A stretch of 6,001 nt of DNA from UBA8337 sp965657665 (lineage in GTDB: Bacteria > Pseudomonadota > Alphaproteobacteria > RS24). Shown here piece by piece: positions 1-6,001 of this stretch. The stretch lies in contig CBFHPF010000088.1 of NCBI GenBank assembly GCA_965657665.1, forward strand, positions 1-6,001, read 5' to 3'. How positions within the stretch are numbered: position 1 is the first letter of the stretch; the number at the start of each line of letters is the position of its first letter. The notes below the pieces were generated by a model, which was not told the origin of the DNA, did not search any database, and saw only the letters and a program-made list of their open reading frames with translations. Both the position numbers and the translations under genes were made by a program.

Positions 1-621
1 CGCTGGCTTAACGAAGCTATCGGCCATCTGTCCGTTATTCCCTTGGCTTATAGCTATAAAGTGTTGAAGCTGACGCATTTGGAACATCATAAAAACGCCA
101 ATACGCCGGAGCTTGACCCCGACCAGATTTACAATAATGGCAAAAATCTGTGGGAGACGATTAAAGCCAATATTGATAGCTTTCAACCGGCCTCAAAAGC
201 CGCGCAATCTTATGCCAATACGCTGCAACGCTTGGGCACAAAAGAAGCGCAAAATGCCTATCTGACGCAAATCGGTATTTTGCTCGCGCAAATGGCGGTC
301 TTTTTCACCTGCGCGGCCTATGGATATGCGCTTGAAGCGCTGCTTTTATGGTGGTTGCCATTGAAGCTGGGCGTCATTTATCTGCGCATTTATCTGTCAT
401 GGTTGCCGCATTATCCGGGCAATGAAACCAGCCGCTATAAAAACACACGCGGCTTTAAAAGCTGGCTTGGTGTTTGGAGTTCACTCGGCATGACGGCGCA
501 TATTGTGCATCATTTGCACCCGCGCATTCCGCTCGATAAAACGCCGGTTGCTTTGCGCGAGCTTTATCCGATTTTGGAAGCGCGCAATTGCGATATTTTG
601 GACCGCGAACACGCCCACTAA
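1..621 (+). CDS. Fatty acid desaturase / CrtR-like hydroxylase, 3' part (5' end outside window)
   Basis: This is a membrane-bound non-haem di-iron oxygenase of the fatty acid desaturase superfamily, which desaturates or hydroxylates acyl chains or carotenoid-type lipids at the inner membrane. The frame is open from base 1 and ends with TAA at 619-621, giving 206 visible residues. Histidine box 2 is H26-x-x-H29-H30 (in THLEHH) and box 3 is H167-x-x-H170-H171 (followed by LHPRIP). A hydrophobic stretch at about residues 91-134 should form membrane helices between the boxes. Box 1 (HxxxH) and roughly the first 100 residues lie upstream of the window. The TTG at 43 is not a credible start, because conserved-looking sequence (RWLNEAIGHLS) precedes it in frame. 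The substrate cannot be assigned: acyl lipid desaturase and beta-carotene hydroxylase are both possible. It is not AlkB, whose histidine motifs differ. It lies 69 bases upstream of the P450 on the same strand and may be co-transcribed with it. Confidence 0.88.
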   Translation, partial: RWLNEAIGHLSVIPLAYSYKVLKLTHLEHHKNANTPELDPDQIYNNGKNLWETIKANIDSFQPASKAAQSYANTLQRLGTKEAQNAYLTQIGILLAQMAVFFTCAAYGYALEALLLWWLPLKLGVIYLRIYLSWLPHYPGNETSRYKNTRGFKSWLGVWSSLGMTAHIVHHLHPRIPLDKTPVALRELYPILEARNCDILDREHAH

Positions 622-659
622 AAATTTATCCGGCGACTTGCCAGCCTGCGACATTTAGG

Positions 660-681
660 CCAAGCTATTAAAAATGCTTGG
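660..681 (+). repeat. Inverted repeat CCAAGC-N10-GCTTGG ahead of the P450 gene
   Basis: A perfect 6-bp inverted repeat (660-665 and 676-681) flanks an AT-rich 10-base spacer. The right arm ends on the first base of the Shine-Dalgarno sequence of the P450 gene. It could be a regulator's dyad operator or an mRNA stem-loop that affects ribosome access. A chance match is also possible, since six base pairs is short. No T-run follows it, so it does not look like a terminator. Confidence 0.3.
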
Positions 682-686
682 GAGGG
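681..686 (+). promoter_or_regulatory. Ribosome binding site of the CYP153 gene
   Basis: GGAGGG lies 4 bases before the ATG at 691. This is a strong Shine-Dalgarno match and supports 691 as the start over the in-frame ATG codons at 718 and 739. Confidence 0.75.
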
Positions 687-690
687 CAAA

Positions 691-1938
691 ATGAGTGCAG
701 CAGAAAAAACTTTTGAAATGCCGGATAACGGCTTTGATATGGCACGTCCGGAACTCTACGCCAGCGAAGATGTTTTAGAGCAATTTAAACTCTTGCGCGA
801 AAACGATCCGGTGCACTTCGCCGAAAACAAACATTTCGGCCCGATGTGGCACATTACTCGCTACAAAGATTGTGTCGCGGTTGATACAGACCACAAACGT
901 TTTTCATCATCTGACCAATTTGGCGGCATTCAAATTGATGACAACATTGTCCGCCCGCCTGTTGAAGGTGTCGAGATTTCGGCCTTCATCACTAAAGACC
1001 AGCCGCATCATGCGCCCATTCGAAAGTCAGTTCAGCCAATTGCCTCGCCGCCGGCTCTCGACAGCTTTAAAGATTTGATTTGGGAACGTACAAATAATGT
1101 GCTCGACGCTCTGCCCGAGGGTGAAACTTTCAACTGGGTAGACGAAGTATCGATTGAGTTAACCACGCAAATGCTTGCTACTTTGTTCGATTTCCCCTTC
1201 GAAGACCGCCACCTGCTGACTTTTTGGTCAGACATGACAACAGCGACCGAAGGCTCCGACCATTTCCCCGGTCAAGAGGAGCGGGTTCAGCATTTGATGG
1301 ATTGCCTCAATTATTTCACAGAGTTGCGTGAGAAACGCGCCAATGGCGCACCGAGTTTTGACTTGGTGTCGATGATGGCGCGCGACCCGAACACCAAAGA
1401 TATGGATGCGATGAACTTCCTCGGCAATTTGCTACTACTGATTGTTGGCGGCAATGACACAACGCGCAACTCTATGTCAGCCAGTATTAACGCTTGGAAC
1501 AAATTCCCCGATGAGTTTGCCAAGCTGCGCGATGACCCGTCATTGATTGACAATATGGTTGCCGAAGTTATTCGCTGGCAGACGCCGCTTTCGCATATGC
1601 GCCGCACCGCGCTTGAAGATGTCGAGCTGGGCGGTAAGACCATCAAAAAAGGCGACAAAGTCGTGATGTGGTATTATTCCGGCAATCACGATGAAGACGT
1701 GTTTGGAGACCCGCGGACGATTAAATTCGACCGCCCGAACGGCAATAATCATTTGTCATTCGGCTTCGGTATTCACCGTTGCATGGGCCTGCGGGTTGCT
1801 GAATTGCAATTGCGCATTTTGTGGCAACAAATCCTCGAGAAATTCGAGAAGATTGAAATTGTTGAAGAACCTGTGCGCTTGAAATCAAACTTCGTTAACG
1901 GCTATACCGACATGCAGGTAAAAGTTACCCGCCGTTAA
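691..1938 (+). CDS. CYP153-family cytochrome P450 (putative alkane / fatty acyl terminal hydroxylase)
   Basis: This is a soluble class I bacterial P450 of 415 residues, complete and of normal length for CYP153. Family members hydroxylate the terminal carbon of medium-chain alkanes, fatty acids or similar molecules, with electrons from a ferredoxin and a ferredoxin reductase. The haem-ligand signature is F357-x-x-G-x-H-x-C364-x-G366 (FGFGIHRCMG), with Cys364 as thiolate ligand. The K-helix ExxR is E292-R295, and the I-helix oxygen-activation motif is GGNDTT at 253-258. The stretches VSIELTT (153-159), LATLFDFP (162-169), RWQTPLSHMRRTALED (295-310) and GDKVVMWY (321-328) are strongly characteristic of CYP153A proteins as I remember them, such as the Mycobacterium enzyme CYP153A6. 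The start has a strong ribosome binding site. It sits between a desaturase and an oxidoreductase fusion, 12 bases from the latter. No redox partner is encoded in the window. The subfamily and the true substrate cannot be read from the sequence. Confidence 0.95.
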   Translation: MSAAEKTFEMPDNGFDMARPELYASEDVLEQFKLLRENDPVHFAENKHFGPMWHITRYKDCVAVDTDHKRFSSSDQFGGIQIDDNIVRPPVEGVEISAFITKDQPHHAPIRKSVQPIASPPALDSFKDLIWERTNNVLDALPEGETFNWVDEVSIELTTQMLATLFDFPFEDRHLLTFWSDMTTATEGSDHFPGQEERVQHLMDCLNYFTELREKRANGAPSFDLVSMMARDPNTKDMDAMNFLGNLLLLIVGGNDTTRNSMSASINAWNKFPDEFAKLRDDPSLIDNMVAEVIRWQTPLSHMRRTALEDVELGGKTIKKGDKVVMWYYSGNHDEDVFGDPRTIKFDRPNGNNHLSFGFGIHRCMGLRVAELQLRILWQQILEKFEKIEIVEEPVRLKSNFVNGYTDMQVKVTRR

Positions 1939-1939
1939 C

Positions 1940-1944
1940 AGGAG
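1940..1944 (+). promoter_or_regulatory. Ribosome binding site supporting the GTG start at 1951
   Basis: AGGAG starts 2 bases after the P450 stop codon and ends 6 bases before the GTG at 1951. It settles the start of the next gene at this GTG, just ahead of the first Rossmann beta strand. The next in-frame ATG (2110) would remove the nucleotide-binding motif. Confidence 0.75.
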
Positions 1945-1950
1945 TTCTTC

Positions 1951-3930
1951 GTGTCTGATAAAATTCGCTGGGGCATTCTCGCCACAGGCAATATTGCCGC
2001 GCAATTCGCCACCGATTTAAAACACAGCCATAGCGGCGTATTGGTGGCGGCTGCCAGTCGTGACATTGCCAAAGCGGAAGCGTTTTGTGCCGAACATGGC
2101 GGCGACGCCATGGGTGATTACCAATCTCTTTTGGCGCGTGATGATATCGACGCGGTTTACATCGCCACACCGCATGACAGTCATGTGCATTGGGCAAATG
2201 CCGCAATGGCCGCCGGTAAAGCGGTTTTGTGTGAAAAACCGCTTGGGCTAAATCAGGGCGAAGTGCTGCATCTTTACGGCGAAGCGGCGCGGCGCAATGT
2301 GCTGCTGGTCGAGGCGTTAATGTATCTCATGCATCCGCGCATGCACCTTGCCAAAAAACTGATTAATGAGGGTGCTATTGGCGACGTAACCGGCTTTTCA
2401 TCTGCCTTCGGTTTTGCCTTTCCGTTCAATAATGACCATCGGCTGTATAATATTGACCGCGCCGGTGGTGGCATTCTTGATATCGGTATTTATCCGCTAA
2501 CTGCTGCGCGTTATCTCATTGGCGAGCCGAACGGGCTGAGCGGCGAAGCTCGCCTCGCGCCATCAGGTGCCGATGCCGAAGCCAAAGCGACGCTCAATTA
2601 TGACGGCTTTGACGCGCATTTGCATTGCGCCATTGATACTGAATTTGACTGGCACATCACGGTTGAGGGCAAAAAGGCCACGCTGAAAATCAGCCAACCT
2701 TGGCATCCGGGACCGGAAAATAATCATATTCTTATCACCGATAATGACGGCGGCGAGAGCGTGCATCAAAGCGACGACCAACGCCCGCTTTATGCCATTG
2801 AAGCTGACCATATCGGTGAGTTGATACAGCGCGGCGCGCAAAGCTCTGATTTGGTGACACCGGATTTCTCCATCAACACCGCCTATTGGCTGGACCGCTG
2901 GCGCGAAGCCGGTGAGGTGCGCTACGCCGCCGACACACTCGGCGCAACCGGCTTTCACGGCGCGGCAGTCAAGCTTGGCGCGCATAGCACGTTACCGACA
3001 GCGAAGGTCGGCGGGCTGGATAAAGAAGTGTCAAAACTCGTGCTCGGCACAGACAATCAAATCGACGCGCCAACCATGGCAGCAATGGCTGATGNNNNNN
3101 NNNNNNNNNNNNNNNNNNNNNNNNNNNNNNNNNNNNNNNNNNNNNNNNNNNNNNNNNNNNNNNNNNNNNNNNNNNNNNNNNNNNNNNNNNNNNNNNNNNN
3201 NNNNNNNNNNNNNNNNNNNNNNNNNNNNNNNNNNNNNNNNNNNNNNNNNNNNNNNNNNNNNNNNNNNNNNNNNNNNNNNNNNNNNNNNNNNNNNNNNNNN
3301 NNNNNNNNNNNNNNNNNNNNNNNNNNNNNNNNNNNNNNNNNNNNNNNNNNNNNNTGGATAGACGCGCTGAACCGCGAAGTCAGTGCCGGACGCATCAATC
3401 AATTTGGTGGCTCGAACTGGACAGCCGAACGCATTGACGAAGCCAATGCCTATGCAAGTGCCAATGGGCTGCAAGGCTTTTCGCTATTGTCGAATAATTT
3501 CTCATTGGCCCGCATGGAAGACCCGGTTTGGCCGGGCTGTCTTGCCAGCTCGACAGATAATTTCCGCGACTGGCACACAGAAAATGCGTTTCCGTTGCTG
3601 CCTTGGTCAGCACAAGCGCGCGGCTTTTTTCTTGATTGGGATGGCACAGGTCTGGCGGCAACCCGCCATGGCGCGGACCCGACTGATGAAGAAATGCAGC
3701 GCGTTTGGGGCTCAACTGAAAATATGGAGCGGCGCAATCGGGCCTTTCAACTGGCCGATGAATTGGGCGTGAGTGCGTTGCAAATCGCCCTCGCCTATGT
3801 GGTCAACCAGCCCTTCCCGTGCTGTGCGATTATCGGCCCGCGTAACCCAATGCAAATGCAAGACAGCGTGGCGGCAGCGCAAATCAATTTGTCACAAGCG
3901 CAAATTGATTGGCTGGATTTACGGGCGTAA
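1951..3930 (+). CDS. Fused Gfo/Idh/MocA dehydrogenase - aldo/keto reductase (interrupted by an assembly gap)
   Basis: The protein has about 659 residues and two NAD(P)(H)-dependent domains. Residues 1 to about 330 form a Gfo/Idh/MocA oxidoreductase. It has a Rossmann loop GILATGNIA (8-16), the EKP motif with the likely catalytic Lys96 (95-97), and GGGILDIGIYP (172-182) containing Asp177 and Tyr181. The last motif resembles dimeric dihydrodiol/D-xylose dehydrogenases more than inositol dehydrogenases. After a linker at about 330-359, SKLVLGTDNQ (361-370) looks like the first strand of an aldo/keto reductase barrel. Residues 382-468 are unknown because of the N run. Beyond it the barrel continues with GGSNW (486-490), PWSAQARGFF (551-560) and the likely cofactor-binding IIGPRN (627-632). 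The frame agrees on both sides of the gap, and 87 residues is about the expected missing length. The gap should hold most of the Asp-Tyr-Lys-His tetrad, so reductase activity cannot be judged. Sugars, polyols or dihydrodiols are plausible substrates. It is probably co-transcribed with the P450 and overlaps the convergent GH3 gene by 12 bases. Confidence 0.85.
   Translation: MSDKIRWGILATGNIAAQFATDLKHSHSGVLVAAASRDIAKAEAFCAEHGGDAMGDYQSLLARDDIDAVYIATPHDSHVHWANAAMAAGKAVLCEKPLGLNQGEVLHLYGEAARRNVLLVEALMYLMHPRMHLAKKLINEGAIGDVTGFSSAFGFAFPFNNDHRLYNIDRAGGGILDIGIYPLTAARYLIGEPNGLSGEARLAPSGADAEAKATLNYDGFDAHLHCAIDTEFDWHITVEGKKATLKISQPWHPGPENNHILITDNDGGESVHQSDDQRPLYAIEADHIGELIQRGAQSSDLVTPDFSINTAYWLDRWREAGEVRYAADTLGATGFHGAAVKLGAHSTLPTAKVGGLDKEVSKLVLGTDNQIDAPTMAAMADXXXXXXXXXXXXXXXXXXXXXXXXXXXXXXXXXXXXXXXXXXXXXXXXXXXXXXXXXXXXXXXXXXXXXXXXXXXXXXXXXXXXXXXWIDALNREVSAGRINQFGGSNWTAERIDEANAYASANGLQGFSLLSNNFSLARMEDPVWPGCLASSTDNFRDWHTENAFPLLPWSAQARGFFLDWDGTGLAATRHGADPTDEEMQRVWGSTENMERRNRAFQLADELGVSALQIALAYVVNQPFPCCAIIGPRNPMQMQDSVAAAQINLSQAQIDWLDLRA
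3095..3354. other. Assembly gap (260 N)
   Basis: This is an unbroken run of 260 undetermined bases inside the aldo/keto reductase half of the fusion gene. Flanking codons are in the same frame if the gap length is right. Any reading through it in other frames or on the other strand is meaningless. Confidence 0.99.
3882..3910 (-). repeat. Perfect 10-bp inverted repeat just beyond the GH3 stop codon
   Basis: AATCAATTTG (3882-3891) and CAAATTGATT (3901-3910) are exact reverse complements separated by 9 bases. The repeat lies within the last codons of the fusion gene and starts 9 bases beyond the stop codon of the opposing GH3 gene. It could fold in the GH3 transcript and aid 3'-end formation. 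The stem is AT-rich and no T-run follows on the - strand, so it is not a standard intrinsic terminator. It also arises from a repeated coding unit (AQINLS, then AQIDWL), so it may be incidental. Confidence 0.45.
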
Positions 3931-6001
3931 CAAACGCCAGATAAATCGTAACCAGCGATTATTCAGCGCGTGCAAAACCAAATCAAACCGCTTACCCGCC
4001 AACGCTCCGCGCGACATATTGGCGACAGTCGTCAGGCGTAAAGACATAATCATTTCTTCGCGCATTTTTTGGGCGACAGCGGTTTCCTTGGTTTTACCCA
4101 TCGCCTGCCCCGCCATTTCTAAAGCGGATGCCGCAATGCGCTTGCCGAGCCAATGGTGGCTAATATCGGCCAAAGTTGAGTTGGCATGATATGGCTTGAT
4201 GCTTTCGGGCGCGGTGATGTTCAACCCCAATGCCGTCAGTTGCGCATCCGACATCAGCACATAAGGCGCCTCAGATAGCGGCGCGCTATTGCGCTGACAA
4301 CCCGACGGCAAACTGACCCGCACGGCGTCGCGAATATCGATACTGGAGGCGGCGAACAGAATTTCAAACGCGCCCGCCTCAACATCCCAATCATCCAACA
4401 CCACATCGAAATAAGCGAAAGCGCGTTTCGTTAAGGTAAAAACCAGCTCACGAGATTCATTCGGCGCGAGAAAAACTTTTTCAAACGCTTTTAATTCGCG
4501 GTCAGGCCGATAGGCCGTGCTTTCGATATCGCGGACATAAAGCTGAACGATTTCAGCCCCCGCACACGCGCCCGTATTGGTCACGGTAACAGCGACTTGC
4601 AACGTCTCGCTATCGTCGCGCCAGTCAGTCACCACACGCGCCGCGCTATAGGTAAATTGCGTATAGCTGAGGCCATGCCCGAAAGCGAACAGCACCTGCT
4701 TGTCATGCGTGGTGAAATGGCGATAGCCGACATTCAGCCCTTCGCGATAAATCAATTGGCGCGGATGGCTGGCAAAATTTTCTTGGCTTGGGCAATCGCT
4801 TAAGGCGAGCGGAAATGTTTCCGCTAACTTGCCGCTCGGATTAACCGTGCCATACAGCAAGTCAACCAGCGCACCGGCACCGGCCTGACCGGCCAGATAA
4901 ATCTCCAAAATAGCCGGCACTTTCGCGACCCAAGGCATCTCAATCGGCGCGCCATTAGACAGCACCACCACACAATTCGGATTGGCGGCCGCCACCGCTT
5001 CTATCAACGCCTCGATTTGCGCGGGCTGGCGCAAATGCGCCCGATCAAAACCTTCAGCCTCAAATAAGGGCGGCAATCCGGCGAGAATAACCGCCACATC
5101 CGCCGCCTTGGCAATCGCCACGGCCTCGCCAATCATCGCCTCATTTTCCTCAGCCAACTCATGGTCAAAGCCGACAGCATAGGCGACCCGACCCGCGCTG
5201 AGCTTTTCCTGCAATGCCGCCAGTGGCGTATCCAAACGGGTTGGATTGACTTGCGATGAACCGGCACCTTGAAAGCGCGGCATCTCGGCAAACGCGCCAA
5301 TAAGCGCAACCGATTTCGTGTCATCAAGCGGCAGAACAGCATCCGCGTTTTTGAGCAGCACCGCGCCCTCTGCCGCCGCACGGCGCGCCAAAGCGTGATG
5401 CGCGTCAAAATCTACTTCAGTGCTTTCGCGGTTATTCTGTGCCGCCAAAATCAATTCTGTCACGCGGCAAGCAGCGCGGTCGAGATGGCTTTCAGATAAT
5501 GTACCATTCGCCACTGCCTTGGCGACCAGCGCATCATTCGCCCCGCCCGTGCTTGGCATTTCTACTTCCAAACCGGCAGCAACACCACGCGGGCGGTCAT
5601 TAACCGCGCCCCAATCGGTCACTACCAAGCCCTTAAAGCCCCAGCGATCGCGCAAAATAGCCGTCAGCAATTCTTCATGCTCGGAACAATACACGCCGTC
5701 AAACCGGTTATAGGCGCACATCAACGTCCACGGCATGGCTTGATGAACCGTCGCCTCAAAAGCCGGAAGATAAATCTCAAACAGGCTGCGGCGGTCAACC
5801 AGCGTGTCCACCACCATGCGTTGCGCTTCCTGATTATTCACCGCGAAATGCTTCACACTCGTGCCAATGCCGACCGATTGCACACCGCCAACAAAAGCCG
5901 CCGCCATTTCACCGGCCTGATACGGGTCTTCCGAATAATATTCAAAATTGCGCCCGCATAGCGGGTTGCGCTTGATATTCACGCCGGGTGCCAAAAGAAC
6001 A
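3919..6001 (-). CDS. Glycoside hydrolase family 3 beta-glucosidase-like enzyme (N-terminus outside window)
   Basis: This retaining exo-glycosidase should release a terminal sugar, typically beta-linked glucose, from glycosides or oligosaccharides. The frame stays open to the right edge, where VLLAPGVNIKR is typical internal GH3 sequence. The TTG at 5994 is therefore not a start, and about 100 N-terminal residues are missing. Numbering from that codon, the GH3 barrel shows substrate-binding KHF (48-50) and the nucleophile Asp127 in VVTDWGA (124-130). The GH3 C-terminal domain (about 211-445) contains EGFDR (314-318), whose Glu314 is the likely acid/base. No PA14 insert is seen. A fibronectin-III-like domain follows (about 478-550, with AEIVQLYVRD at 480-489). 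Residues from about 566 to 691 are an extra tail. Whether it is exported is unknown because a signal peptide would lie outside the window. Other GH3 specificities such as xylosidase or arabinopyranosidase remain possible. The gene is convergent with the oxidoreductase fusion. Confidence 0.93.
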   Translation of the reverse strand, partial: VLLAPGVNIKRNPLCGRNFEYYSEDPYQAGEMAAAFVGGVQSVGIGTSVKHFAVNNQEAQRMVVDTLVDRRSLFEIYLPAFEATVHQAMPWTLMCAYNRFDGVYCSEHEELLTAILRDRWGFKGLVVTDWGAVNDRPRGVAAGLEVEMPSTGGANDALVAKAVANGTLSESHLDRAACRVTELILAAQNNRESTEVDFDAHHALARRAAAEGAVLLKNADAVLPLDDTKSVALIGAFAEMPRFQGAGSSQVNPTRLDTPLAALQEKLSAGRVAYAVGFDHELAEENEAMIGEAVAIAKAADVAVILAGLPPLFEAEGFDRAHLRQPAQIEALIEAVAAANPNCVVVLSNGAPIEMPWVAKVPAILEIYLAGQAGAGALVDLLYGTVNPSGKLAETFPLALSDCPSQENFASHPRQLIYREGLNVGYRHFTTHDKQVLFAFGHGLSYTQFTYSAARVVTDWRDDSETLQVAVTVTNTGACAGAEIVQLYVRDIESTAYRPDRELKAFEKVFLAPNESRELVFTLTKRAFAYFDVVLDDWDVEAGAFEILFAASSIDIRDAVRVSLPSGCQRNSAPLSEAPYVLMSDAQLTALGLNITAPESIKPYHANSTLADISHHWLGKRIAASALEMAGQAMGKTKETAVAQKMREEMIMSLRLTTVANMSRGALAGKRFDLVLHALNNRWLRFIWRLLRP

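Noticed and set aside
43..621. A desaturase starting at the TTG at 43
   Set aside because: The frame is open and family-like from base 1, so the gene begins upstream of the window and the TTG is an internal Leu codon.
622..690. A sigma-70 promoter for the P450 in the spacer (TTGCCA at 638-643 and TATTAA at 666-671)
   Set aside because: The spacing is 22 bases, too long for a standard promoter, and no better pair was found.
1311..1658. Antisense open frame opposite the P450 I-helix and K-helix region
   Set aside because: It is the complement of strongly conserved P450 coding sequence and has no recognisable motifs.
2563..2985. Long antisense open frame opposite the Gfo/Idh domain
   Set aside because: It has no recognisable motif and lies wholly opposite a well-supported coding region. 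It is a shadow frame.
3031..3474. Open frames on the other strand or in other frames running through the N gap
   Set aside because: They appear long only because undetermined bases contain no stop codons.
3944..3960. Short hairpin AATCG-N7-CGATT after the fusion gene stop as a terminator
   Set aside because: The stem is only 5 bp, there is no T-run, and it lies inside the GH3 coding sequence.
3919..5994. A GH3 protein starting at the TTG codon at 5992-5994
   Set aside because: The in-frame residues before it (VLL ahead of APGVNIKR) continue a conserved GH3 strand. The true start is past the right edge.

Overview
The window is a stretch of mid-GC proteobacterial chromosome, dense with genes. 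It holds four protein-coding genes and no RNA genes, mobile elements or CRISPR arrays that I could see. The closest family resemblances, a CYP153-type P450 and a CrtR-like or sphingomonad-like desaturase, suggest an alphaproteobacterium, possibly marine. That taxonomic call is inference and is weak below class level. A 260-base run of N (3095-3354) shows this is a draft or metagenomic assembly.

Left part, + strand: the 3' end of a membrane di-iron fatty acid desaturase/hydroxylase (1-621, cut by the window edge). A 69-base spacer follows, then a complete CYP153-family cytochrome P450 (691-1938). That is the family of soluble bacterial P450s known for terminal hydroxylation of alkanes and fatty-acid-like chains. 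Twelve bases later begins a large two-domain oxidoreductase (1951-3930): an N-terminal Gfo/Idh/MocA dehydrogenase fused in frame to a C-terminal aldo/keto reductase. The assembly gap lies inside the reductase half and hides most of its catalytic residues. The three genes share a strand and are closely spaced, so they may form one transcription unit. The P450-fusion pair is the most convincing part of it.

Right part, - strand: a glycoside hydrolase family 3 beta-glucosidase-like gene (3919-6001). Its N-terminus lies beyond the right edge. It carries the GH3 catalytic domain, the GH3 C-terminal domain, a fibronectin-III-like domain and an additional C-terminal tail of about 125 residues. It converges on the fusion gene and the two coding regions overlap by 12 bases.

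How the genes might work together: the desaturase and the P450 both act on lipid-like substrates and need external electron donors, but no ferredoxin or ferredoxin reductase is visible. The fusion protein and the GH3 enzyme both fit carbohydrate or glycoside metabolism, for example release of a sugar followed by its oxidation or reduction. Nothing in the window proves that the lipid and sugar genes share a pathway. I do not see a clearly new biological system. The most notable items are the dehydrogenase-reductase fusion, the near-palindromic convergent stop-codon overlap with a 10-bp inverted repeat beside it, and the tail of the GH3 protein.
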